From: Sphingomonas sp. PP-CE-1G-424
Lineage (GTDB): Bacteria; Pseudomonadota; Alphaproteobacteria; Sphingomonadales; Sphingomonadaceae
Assembly: GCF_004341085.1 (NCBI RefSeq)
Contig: NZ_SLXW01000003.1
Location: 620,001 to 684,000 of the forward strand
Length of the DNA stretch: 64,000 bases
Reading direction: 5' to 3'
Positions 52,227 to 60,653 of this stretch are shown piece after piece. The stretch's first letter is position 1. The number at the start of each line of letters is the position of its first letter. The translations under genes were made by a program, and so were the position numbers. The notes under the pieces are model-generated. The model saw nothing but the letters and a program-made list of their open reading frames with translations. It was not told the origin of the DNA and made no database searches.

Positions 52227-53672
52227 TCAGTAGCGCCGCGGCACGACGATCTCGACGCGCCGGTTCTGCGACTTGCCCGCCGCATCGTCGTTGCTCGCGA
52301 TCGGTACGGTGTCGCCAAGCCCCTTGGTGGTGACGCGCCCGGTCTCGCTCAGTTCGGTGCGGACGATGTCGCCGACCGTTTCCGCGCGCGCCTGTGACAA
52401 CGCCATGTTGTCGGGGAAGGCGAGCGACGCGACCCGGTCGCTGTCGGCATGGCCTTCGACCAGCACATCACCCTTCTCGTCCTCGATTGCGCGGCCGATG
52501 CGGTGGAACAGCGGCTCACGCCCCGGCTCCAGCACGTCGGAGCCCGACCGGAACAACTGGCCCACCGTGGTGCGGACGCGCACCGTCTGCGCATCTTCCT
52601 CCACGACCACCAGGCCTTCGCGAATCTCGGGCTCCAGGAACCGCTTGAGCTTGCTCGCCTGCGCGCTGTCCGCGGTGGCGATCGCCCCGCCCGGCCGCGA
52701 GAGAGTCAGCCGCGCCTCGGGTCGGAGCGCGCCGAGCCGCTGGCCGGGGGTGTCGCCGCTCGACATCAGCATAAGGCGCAGCACGATGAACACCAGCAGC
52801 AACAGCCCCGCCGCGATCGCCGACGCCAACGCGATCAGGCTCCAGAAGCCGAGCTTGCCGACCGGCGCGGTCTCGCCCCGCCAGCGCGGCGAAAGCTCGG
52901 TTGCGGACTGCGACCGGACGTGCGGCAACGCACCCTGCAGCCGCGCCATGATCTCGTGCAGGCGGCGGCGGCCATCGGGCATGACCCGGAACCGGCCTTC
53001 GAACCCCGCGGCGAGGCACGCGTGGTACAGCTCGATCAGCGCGTAATTGTCATTGGGCACGCGCAGCATGTCGTCGACCAGCTGCCAGAACCGGTCGCCG
53101 CCGATATTCTCCTGGAAGAACTGCACGACCATCGAGCGGCGCGCCCATTCGGCGCCGTCGGTGCCGATCGCCGGCAGGTTCTGCGCGACGTCGTCGGTGG
53201 TGGCGCAGACCGCGTATTTTGCACGCTGGCGCATTTCCTCCGAATAATGCGGCGCGATCGCTTGGTCGAACCGTGCGATCGCCTGGCTCGCCTGGCGGTG
53301 GAACTCGGGCATCGCCAGCCGCACCCGCCCGCTGCGCACGCTGGCGACCAGCGCGAGCACTGGCTCGGCCTCCGCCAGCATGATGTTGCGCACGACCCGC
53401 GGTGTCGTCGGCAGCGGCACGTCGTCCTCGGCCAGCCGCGACGGCGCGAGGCCGCCGCCTGTCGACGGCATACCGGTCCGCGACAACGGCGGCGGCGTAC
53501 CATAGCCGGGATCGGCGGGCGGAAACCCCGCTGGCCCACCGCCCCCCGCTGGCGCGAAGGGCGGCGGCGGGAATGACGGCGGTGGCGGCGGCGGGGACGC
53601 GCCCTGCTTCAGGCCCTGAAGCGGCGAAGGGCGAAAGACGGTCTTGCCGCCATTTCCGTCCTCGACGCTCAC
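52227..53672 (-). CDS. tssL: TssL (DotU-like) with C-terminal OmpA peptidoglycan-binding domain
   Basis: A 481-residue extended TssL. A Pro/Gly-rich N-terminal linker (residues 20-75) precedes the DotU domain (about 90-290). A membrane helix (about 279-306) and a periplasmic OmpA-like domain follow (VLVEGHADSDRVASLAFPDN, ALSQARAETV, SQNRRVEIVV), which anchors the complex to peptidoglycan. It has a GTG start at 53672, overlapping the tssK stop as GTGA. The long proline-rich lead is unusual compared with minimal TssL. Confidence 0.94.
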   Translation of the reverse strand: MSVEDGNGGKTVFRPSPLQGLKQGASPPPPPPSFPPPPFAPAGGGGPAGFPPADPGYGTPPPLSRTGMPSTGGGLAPSRLAEDDVPLPTTPRVVRNIMLAEAEPVLALVASVRSGRVRLAMPEFHRQASQAIARFDQAIAPHYSEEMRQRAKYAVCATTDDVAQNLPAIGTDGAEWARRSMVVQFFQENIGGDRFWQLVDDMLRVPNDNYALIELYHACLAAGFEGRFRVMPDGRRRLHEIMARLQGALPHVRSQSATELSPRWRGETAPVGKLGFWSLIALASAIAAGLLLLVFIVLRLMLMSSGDTPGQRLGALRPEARLTLSRPGGAIATADSAQASKLKRFLEPEIREGLVVVEEDAQTVRVRTTVGQLFRSGSDVLEPGREPLFHRIGRAIEDEKGDVLVEGHADSDRVASLAFPDNMALSQARAETVGDIVRTELSETGRVTTKGLGDTVPIASNDDAAGKSQNRRVEIVVPRRY

Positions 53673-55009
53673 CGTGCGGCTCGCTTCACGCACCACAGCT
53701 CCATCCGGAGCTGCGGCCAGTCACCCGCGACATGCAGGCCGAGCGCGGGCGCGGTGGCGAAATCGCGCCAGTCGGGGACGCCGCGATCCAGCTCGAAATA
53801 GACATGCCCAGGCAGCACGCGAATCTGCGGCGGCGGTGTCGGGGTATGCCGCAACGGGACGCCCGGCAGCGCGGAATCGACGATCTGCCGCATCTTCTGG
53901 ACGGTGCCGATCTTGGCGATGGACGGGAAGATGCTGCGGATTTCCTCGACCGGCGACGCGGCCGACACCGCGAGATAGAAATAGCCCGTCTGGAACAGAT
54001 TGTGGTCGGTGATCTTCGAGACGTACGCCCCCGGCCCCGCTTGCTCCAGCGGCAGCTGCACCGCGGACCGGTCGAACATCGCCGACAGCATCGACTGGAG
54101 CAGGTCGATCACCGGCTCGAAACAGGTCTGCGGATTCTCATGATCGTACCGCGGCAGCGGCGGCGGCCTCCGCTCGGGCCGGATCAGCGTCGCGAGTTCA
54201 CCCGCCATCGCGATGAAGGATTCATACAGTCGTTCGGGATGCACCGTCGGCAGATGCTGGAGATGCGCCAGCACCGGGATCCACCGGTTGAGCGCCTGCA
54301 ACAGCAGGAAGCTCACGAACGTATCCGAGCCGCCATCGGTCGCCTCGACCGCGCGCAATGCGAGTTCCTCGGCGCGCTGGTCGGCACGGCCACCGATATC
54401 CGCGAGCGCGCCACGCAACCGCAGCGAGGCGGCGATGTCGAGCGTCGGCGGAATGAAGCGGTCGTCGAACATCAACCGGCGGTTCTGCACTTCGCGAACG
54501 CGGGCGAGGCCGAGCGTGACCCGACCGTAGAGCTGGTCGCGGGTCACGCCGAAGCGGAGATTGGGGCTGCCGAACTCGATCGGCTCCGACGTGCGATCGT
54601 CCGAATAGGTGTCCGACACCTCCGCCTCCGACACCAGGAAGCGCGCCTCGAGCGCACCGCCCTCGGCGTCGCGGAACTGGACCGCGCCCGACTGCTGTGC
54701 AGGCAAGGTGAGCGCGATCATCGCGTCGCGCGCATCCGCGGGCACGTCGAGCGGCGGTGGCGGCGGCAAGTCGTCGGGGATCGAAAACGGTGTTCCGTCC
54801 GGCATCACGCCCGATGCGCGAACAACCCCGAACTTGCCGAGCGTCGCCAGATCCTCATCGAGTACCAGCTCCGTCAGGCCCCAAGGCCAAGGCCGAACCG
54901 AATCGACCCGTGCCCGAATCAAGCCATCGATGAACCGATCCTGCGCCTGAAAATGCTGCGGCCGCAGGAACATACCTTCGTGCCATGCGACACGGTTCTT
55001 GCCAGCCAA
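53669..55009 (-). CDS. tssK: TssK, T6SS baseplate protein
   Basis: A 446-residue protein that links the baseplate to the TssLM membrane complex. The diagnostic start is KNRVAWHEGMFLRPQHFQAQDRF. SLRLRGALADI, FLLLQALNRWIPVLAHL and GPGAYVSKITDHNLFQTGYFYLAV follow in the usual order. The start is TTG at 55009; the next Met would remove the conserved WHEG segment. It is the first gene of the T6SS unit and is divergent from the M23 peptidase across 127 bp. Confidence 0.94.
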   Translation of the reverse strand: MAGKNRVAWHEGMFLRPQHFQAQDRFIDGLIRARVDSVRPWPWGLTELVLDEDLATLGKFGVVRASGVMPDGTPFSIPDDLPPPPPLDVPADARDAMIALTLPAQQSGAVQFRDAEGGALEARFLVSEAEVSDTYSDDRTSEPIEFGSPNLRFGVTRDQLYGRVTLGLARVREVQNRRLMFDDRFIPPTLDIAASLRLRGALADIGGRADQRAEELALRAVEATDGGSDTFVSFLLLQALNRWIPVLAHLQHLPTVHPERLYESFIAMAGELATLIRPERRPPPLPRYDHENPQTCFEPVIDLLQSMLSAMFDRSAVQLPLEQAGPGAYVSKITDHNLFQTGYFYLAVSAASPVEEIRSIFPSIAKIGTVQKMRQIVDSALPGVPLRHTPTPPPQIRVLPGHVYFELDRGVPDWRDFATAPALGLHVAGDWPQLRMELWCVKRAAR

Positions 55010-55136
55010 TGATCCGCCCCCGTTTCGTTACGTCAGGGCACACGGTGCGCCACTAGGAAACACTTGCGGTTATTGCGCCCGCGAGGCTTTCAGACAATAA
55101 CTTTCTTCGCACGCGCAGTTTTGAAGGCGATTTGGA

Positions 55137-56603
55137 TTGAACGACAGCGACGATGACGACCTGTCGTTCGATCCCCGAAGCTGGGATATAGGCCGACCAA
55201 CTGCGCCGCCTGTGCCGTCGCCCAGGTCGACGCCCCAGTCCCCGTCGTTCGATCCGCGAAGCTGGGGAAAAAGCGATCCTCGGCGCGCGCCGGAACAACA
55301 GCCAACGTCGCCGACGCCACCGTCACCAGCGCCGGCGCACGCCTTCCCCAAGGCGGTAGCGCAGCTCGGTCCGGCGATCCTGGCGGGTTTCGCCATCGCG
55401 TCGGGCGGTGCGGTCTGGGCCATGCTGGATCGCCAGCCCGCATTGGGACCGCAATCGGTCGCAGCAACCACGGCGCCCGCAAGCCCCGCCGCGGCTGCCG
55501 CCAGTCGTCGCATCCTCACCGTCGCCGGTGCCGACGCGATCGGCCCTAGCCTCGTCGCGGCAGGGGTCGACGCGACCGAAGCCAACGACGCCGCGACACG
55601 CGCGCGCGGCCCGCTGGGTGCCGGGAGCGACGACGTCCGCCTCGTGTTCGATATCGAGTCCGGCCATCTTGTCCATCTCGACGCCACCCGCGAAGACGGC
55701 GCGGGCATCGCGTTGGCGCGCGGTGCCGACGGCTTCACACAGCAGATCCTGTCCGCGCATCTGGTCCAGCGGCTGACGATCGTCCGCGGCGAACTGGATG
55801 CGCGCGATTTCTACAGCGCGGCGGTCGCGGCGGGAGTCAACGACACGCTAGTCAGCGACTTCGCCAACGCCTTCGCGTTCGATTTCGATCTCCAGCGCGA
55901 AGTCGCGCCCGGCGACATCTTCGAGGCGGGGTTCGAACAGCGCTACAATGCGGCGGGAAACCCGGTCGGCGTCCCGGTGCTCGTCTATGCCTCGCTCGAG
56001 ACCGCCGCGAAATCGCGCGCGCTCTACCGGTTCACTCCGCCGGAGCAGAAGGGCGCGCCGGGACAAAAGGATGCGACCGGGCCCAAATGGTACGACGCCA
56101 ATGGCCGCAGCACGGTCCGCACGCTGATGCGGACGCCGATCGACGGCGCGCGGATCTCCTCGCCGTTCGGTATGCGCGAACATCCTGTCCTCGGCTTCAT
56201 GAAGCTGCACCGCGGTACAGATTTCGCCGCGCCCACCGGAACGCCGATCTTCGCTTCGGGCGATGCGGTGGTCGAGTTCGCTGGCTTGAAGGGGCCCAAC
56301 GGCAATTTCGTGAAGCTGCGCCACGACAATGGCTGGGAGACGCTCTACCTCCACATGAACCGGATCCTGCCCGGCATCATCGCGGGCGCACGCGTCGTGC
56401 AAGGGCGGCAGATCGGCGAAGTCGGCACCACCGGCCGCTCGACCGGGCCGCATCTCCACTATGAGGTACATATCGACGGCCAGCCGACCGACCCGCTCGC
56501 GCTCCAGATGGGCAAGAGCAGCGAGACCCTTACCGGTGCCGCGCTGAAGGCGTTCGACGCCCTGCGCGACCGCGTCGACGCGCGGCGAAGTGCCGCCAAC
56601 TGA
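55137..56603 (+). CDS. Membrane-anchored M23 peptidoglycan endopeptidase with SFDPRSW repeats
   Basis: A 488-residue protein. The acidic N-terminus bears the motif SFDPRSW twice (residues 10-16 and 37-43) in a Pro-rich region, then one membrane helix (about 74-97). A periplasmic region of about 220 residues follows, then a LytM/M23 domain with zinc ligands His358 and Asp362 (HRGTDFAAP) and His439/His441 (PHLHYEV). All catalytic residues are present, so it should cut peptide cross-links. The start is TTG at 55137, after GAAGG; an in-frame stop lies just upstream. It may open peptidoglycan for the T6SS; the link is positional. Confidence 0.9.
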   Translation: MNDSDDDDLSFDPRSWDIGRPTAPPVPSPRSTPQSPSFDPRSWGKSDPRRAPEQQPTSPTPPSPAPAHAFPKAVAQLGPAILAGFAIASGGAVWAMLDRQPALGPQSVAATTAPASPAAAAASRRILTVAGADAIGPSLVAAGVDATEANDAATRARGPLGAGSDDVRLVFDIESGHLVHLDATREDGAGIALARGADGFTQQILSAHLVQRLTIVRGELDARDFYSAAVAAGVNDTLVSDFANAFAFDFDLQREVAPGDIFEAGFEQRYNAAGNPVGVPVLVYASLETAAKSRALYRFTPPEQKGAPGQKDATGPKWYDANGRSTVRTLMRTPIDGARISSPFGMREHPVLGFMKLHRGTDFAAPTGTPIFASGDAVVEFAGLKGPNGNFVKLRHDNGWETLYLHMNRILPGIIAGARVVQGRQIGEVGTTGRSTGPHLHYEVHIDGQPTDPLALQMGKSSETLTGAALKAFDALRDRVDARRSAAN

Positions 56604-56626
56604 CGCTCAGGCCAACTGAGGCTCAG
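56595..56626. repeat. Tandem 16-bp duplication over two convergent stop codons
   Basis: GCCAACTGACGCTCAG (56595-56610) is followed directly by GCCAACTGAGGCTCAG, one mismatch apart. The first copy contains the stop of the M23 gene and the second the stop of the convergent CPBP gene, so the two genes are 19 bp apart with no room for a separate terminator. Confidence 0.8.
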
Positions 56627-57465
56627 GATTGTGTGGGACGACGGCGAGACAGCAGGACCAGCGGCACCAGCAGCGCGAGCAGGCTGATCGTCATCGCGAC
56701 GCTCGCGTTCAGCCCGGCGTCCGATCCGCCCCATAACGCCTTGCCCACCAGATCGTAATCGACCAGCGCGCCATAGCCACCGATACCCGGATTGGGATCG
56801 AGCCCGAACCCGAGCTGTTCCGCACCATTCCACGCCAGATGCGCGCCGATCGCACCGGCTAGGCCTCCACCGCGCGCCGTCAGCAATCCGAACAGGAGTC
56901 CGCCGAGCAACAGGTTGAGGAGTTCGATCGGCCCGCGCAGGCCACCCGCCACATGGAGAAGCGCGAACCCGATCGCCACGACCGGCACCGCGATCCGCAT
57001 TCCCCATGCCGTCGCGACCAGAGGCTGGAGCCAGCCACGGAAATAGACTTCCTCCGCGGTGACCTGGACCAGGACGACGAGCGCGCCGAGGCCAAGCGAC
57101 ACGACCGAAAGCGTCGTGCCGGCACCCCGAACGAGCGTTCCTGCGATCGCCGCGTAGCCGATCGCGAGCAACAGGCCGCCGAAACCGATCGCTGCACCCT
57201 GCGCGAGTCTCGCTCCCGGACGCGCGCCTAGGTTCAATGTCGCGATCCCCGTCAATCGGCCGCCGACGATCGCCATCACGAGCAGCGGCACGAAGATCGC
57301 CAGCGTGAACACCGTCTCGCCATAAACCCCGTCCGCCCCGATCACCCCTGACGCGGCGATCAGCTGGGGTCCAAAACCGACGACCAGCGCGGCCGCCGCC
57401 AAGCCGACAATAGCCGCCGTCGCCACTCTCACGGGCGAGCCTTTCGCTGCACCCGGAACGCTCAT
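56623..57465 (-). CDS. CPBP intramembrane metalloprotease
   Basis: A 280-residue integral membrane protein with about eight helices. The CPBP (Rce1-like) motifs are present: TAEEVYFRGWLQPL (EExxxR), IGFALLHVAGG (FxxxH) and GAIGAHLAWNGAEQ (HxxxN/B). The family includes CAAX prenyl proteases and bacteriocin-processing or immunity proteins. Its start overlaps the stop of the CHAT gene as ATGA, so it belongs to the exoprotein-CHAT unit and may help to process or tolerate it. That role is inferred. Confidence 0.9.
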   Translation of the reverse strand: MSVPGAAKGSPVRVATAAIVGLAAAALVVGFGPQLIAASGVIGADGVYGETVFTLAIFVPLLVMAIVGGRLTGIATLNLGARPGARLAQGAAIGFGGLLLAIGYAAIAGTLVRGAGTTLSVVSLGLGALVVLVQVTAEEVYFRGWLQPLVATAWGMRIAVPVVAIGFALLHVAGGLRGPIELLNLLLGGLLFGLLTARGGGLAGAIGAHLAWNGAEQLGFGLDPNPGIGGYGALVDYDLVGKALWGGSDAGLNASVAMTISLLALLVPLVLLSRRRPTQS

Positions 57466-60400
57466 CGCTGGGCGGTGACGATCGGCGCGCGCACCGGTTG
57501 GCCAAGCGGTTGCCCAGCCGGCGGCGACAGCATCGTCTTGCTGCCGTCACCGACGAGGAAATACGGCGCCCAGTAGAACGGATGCGAATAGGTCGGCTGG
57601 CGGATCAGGTCGCGCTGCGCGTCCTGGAGCGCAACCCCGATCGTCTTGGTCCGTGCCGCGCCATAGAACACCTTGATGAACTCCTCGCTCTCACGCTCCG
57701 CCGAGACCTGCCAATAGGTGGCGAGCACCGATCGCGCATTCGCGGTCAGGAACGCGCGGACCAATCCCTCAAGCGTCGAGCCAGACTCCTCCTGACCTGA
57801 CCGACGCGCGAGTTCCTGATCGCGGACGCCGCTCGCGGTATCGCAGGCCGACAGCACGACAAGGTTCGCGTCGAGATGCAGCCCGGCAATCTCCGAGAAG
57901 CTCAGCAGGCCGTCCGACTCCGCATCGCCGAACGACGTGACCAGCGCGGGGGGCGACATCGCACAGCCCCATTGCCCCTCTTCGAGACCGTGCGTGGCGA
58001 AGTGCAGCACCTCATACTGATCGAGATCGGCGCGTGCCTCGACGCCGGTATCGCTGAACGCCGCGCCGGTCATCTGCGGCGCGCCCGGCACGCCCAGCGC
58101 ATCGGACGCGACGGTCAGTTCGTGATCGCTGATCGGCTTGATCGCCTGTGAAAGCATGCCGAGCTGCCCGGCGCCGACCGTGCAGCCGAAGCCGACCTTG
58201 ATCATCCGCCCCGCCTCGCCAAGCCCGAACGCGGTAGGACGGTGCTGGCCGAACCCGAGAAACGGATTGCGTGCACGCGACGGCGGCAACGCGCGCGCCA
58301 CCAAGAACGATCTGGGCGACAGCGCCGTCGAGATCGCCGTGTCCGCCGCGAGAAACGCGGTATGCGAGAAATCGAACGGCGTCTCACGCACCGCCGCCTT
58401 GTCATAGCGCTTGACGAGCACACCCGCGGGCAGCCGCTCGAGCGGCCCCGACGGATCGACGACGAGCGCCCGTGCCGATGCCAGGATCGGCTCGGCCGGC
58501 CCCGCGATCAGGCGGAACAGCGCATAGGCGGCCGCGTCGTCGAACGGCACGAGCTTGCCCTGCGACAACGCCCCGTCGATCGACCCGCGAACCTGCGACG
58601 CCAGTGCGTCGACCGCCTGCTTCGACGCGGCGTCGGCTGCGACCGCGTAGATATAGGTCCGGTCCGCGCTCACGATCATGCCGTAGATCCGGCGATTGAG
58701 CGTCGTCAGCTTCAGGAACACCTCGCCGGGCTTCAACGCCGCGCGCACCGCCTCGATCGTTACCGGCTGATCGTCGACCGTCCGATAACGCGGATCGCTG
58801 GCGAGCTTCGCCTCGACGTCAAGCAGCCGTTGCTCGGCGGCGGCGCGCGCGGCGCCCAGATCGCTCGACGGGGTTTTCACGCCGGCGTTGGCGCCGGGCA
58901 CGGCCACATCGCTCGATTTCGCCGAGATCGCATAGCGAAGCCGCGTGACCTCGCGCTCCAGTTCGCCGCGTTCGCGGACCAGCGCACCGGTGGCAGGATC
59001 GGCGGTCACCACCGTCTGCAGCTGGCTGACCTGTCGTGCGATCGCCGGCTCGCCGGTCGCCTGCACCGCACGGAAGAAACGGGCGAACGTATCCGCCTGC
59101 GGCGTGGTCGCGGCTTCCCGGACCAGCAGATCGAGATATTCCTCCATGCCGTTCGACGTCGCCAGCGTGTCGACATCGGCATCGATCATCGCGTCGATCG
59201 CGTGGGCATATTCGGTCCGCACCGCCGCCCGCGGCGCGCTGGTGCGCGCGAACAGGCTGGCGCGTTCCAGTTCGGCCTGTGCGATCGCAGGCTCGGCACC
59301 GGTACCGCCGGTCGCGAGCGCGCCGCGCTTGAGGTTGACCAGCGCGGAGTCGAACGCATCGAGCGCCGCACCCGACTTGCCTGCCCGCGCGAGCAGGCGC
59401 GCGCGCTGCCGCTCGATCCGCGCGCTCAACCACAGGATCTGCGACGGATTGATCCGCTCGTTCTCGAGCGGGCGATAGGACCGCGCCGCTGCGTCGATCG
59501 CGGCGAGCGACCCCGCATCGTCGCCCAGCGCCAGCCGCGCGACGCTGAGCGCCCACTTCGCCTGGATATCGAGCACCAGCTGCGCCAGGTCGGCGGTATC
59601 GGGCACCGCGATCGCGCTGACCGCATCGGCAGCGTTCGAGCGCGGCTGGTTCAACTGACGCAACGTCGCCGGATCCAGCAGCGGATCCTTCGCGGCAACC
59701 GCCGCACCGGTCGACTGGCTCAGCATGTCGGCGGCTTCGCGGAAAGCGTGCCGATTGATCAGGTCTAGAGCGCGGTACGCATCGCGCTTGCGCATCAGGA
59801 ACAGCGACCGGTTGGCCGGCGACGCCGCCATGACCGCATCGGCCTCGTCGAAATGCTCCTTGGCCGCGTCGTTGAAGCGGATGTTCGAATCCGCCAGCCC
59901 CGCTTCGAGCAACAGGTCGACGCGCATCGCCGGATCGGCGGTGGTCGATACGCGGCTGAGCGCGTCGTTCAGCACGCGCGACGCTTCGACATGCAGACCA
60001 CGGTGGTTGAAGCCAATGCCCTCGCCGAGCGCGGTCGCGGGATCGAACACGCCCGCGGTGGTCGTGGTCGACGCCACCGACGATGTCGTGCGCCCCGGCG
60101 CGACCCCCGCGAGATCGATCGTCGGCGCGATCGGCCGCATCGCGTCCGCGCTCGGCCGCTTCGTGCCCGCCAGAATCGCAACCGCTTCCTCAAGTTGCCC
60201 GAGCAGCGACGGCGGCGCATCCGCGACCAGCATCGTCTCGCCCACCGGCATGTCGATACGGATCGTCGCGGTCCCCAGCGCGCGGTCGTTGCAGCGCCTA
60301 ACTTGCACCGCACCGGCCGCGATCGTCATCGGCGAGACCGGCCCGCAGTCGAGCACCGCATCGATCGGTTTCATCGCCGCCGCGGTTGCCGGGACGATGC

Positions 60401-60653
60401 GGATGCTGCCGACCGGACGACTGGCGGTGACGCCGCGACAGGTGATCGCATAGGCCCGCGCGAACGGATCGGGTACGGCAGGATCGGACCAGTTGCGCGA
60501 TGCGACGCAAGGCTCGCCGCTCGGGTTGCGACCGAGGGTGACGACGTCCGGTCGGTCTGGCGCGCGCACCGTCGCACACGATGCCAACAACATGGCAACG
60601 CTCGTCAGAGCGGCGCCCGCCACAAGACGCGGGCGCGCCATCGATCGGATCAC
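57462..60653 (-). CDS. CHAT-domain (caspase-like) lipoprotein with helical-repeat region
   Basis: A 1063-residue protein. The N-terminal signal ends in a lipobox (MLLASC) near residue 26, so it is probably a lipoprotein. An alpha-helical TPR-like region covers about residues 200-560, followed by the C-terminal CHAT peptidase domain with the catalytic dyad His888 (LHFATHGLEEG) and Cys937 (VVLSACDTASG). The GTG start at 60653 overlaps the exoprotein stop as GTGA. CHAT proteases in bacteria often act in regulated cleavage or defence; here an envelope-located one is translated together with a secreted repeat protein and a membrane protease. Confidence 0.92.
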   Translation of the reverse strand: MIRSMARPRLVAGAALTSVAMLLASCATVRAPDRPDVVTLGRNPSGEPCVASRNWSDPAVPDPFARAYAITCRGVTASRPVGSIRIVPATAAAMKPIDAVLDCGPVSPMTIAAGAVQVRRCNDRALGTATIRIDMPVGETMLVADAPPSLLGQLEEAVAILAGTKRPSADAMRPIAPTIDLAGVAPGRTTSSVASTTTTAGVFDPATALGEGIGFNHRGLHVEASRVLNDALSRVSTTADPAMRVDLLLEAGLADSNIRFNDAAKEHFDEADAVMAASPANRSLFLMRKRDAYRALDLINRHAFREAADMLSQSTGAAVAAKDPLLDPATLRQLNQPRSNAADAVSAIAVPDTADLAQLVLDIQAKWALSVARLALGDDAGSLAAIDAAARSYRPLENERINPSQILWLSARIERQRARLLARAGKSGAALDAFDSALVNLKRGALATGGTGAEPAIAQAELERASLFARTSAPRAAVRTEYAHAIDAMIDADVDTLATSNGMEEYLDLLVREAATTPQADTFARFFRAVQATGEPAIARQVSQLQTVVTADPATGALVRERGELEREVTRLRYAISAKSSDVAVPGANAGVKTPSSDLGAARAAAEQRLLDVEAKLASDPRYRTVDDQPVTIEAVRAALKPGEVFLKLTTLNRRIYGMIVSADRTYIYAVAADAASKQAVDALASQVRGSIDGALSQGKLVPFDDAAAYALFRLIAGPAEPILASARALVVDPSGPLERLPAGVLVKRYDKAAVRETPFDFSHTAFLAADTAISTALSPRSFLVARALPPSRARNPFLGFGQHRPTAFGLGEAGRMIKVGFGCTVGAGQLGMLSQAIKPISDHELTVASDALGVPGAPQMTGAAFSDTGVEARADLDQYEVLHFATHGLEEGQWGCAMSPPALVTSFGDAESDGLLSFSEIAGLHLDANLVVLSACDTASGVRDQELARRSGQEESGSTLEGLVRAFLTANARSVLATYWQVSAERESEEFIKVFYGAARTKTIGVALQDAQRDLIRQPTYSHPFYWAPYFLVGDGSKTMLSPPAGQPLGQPVRAPIVTAQR

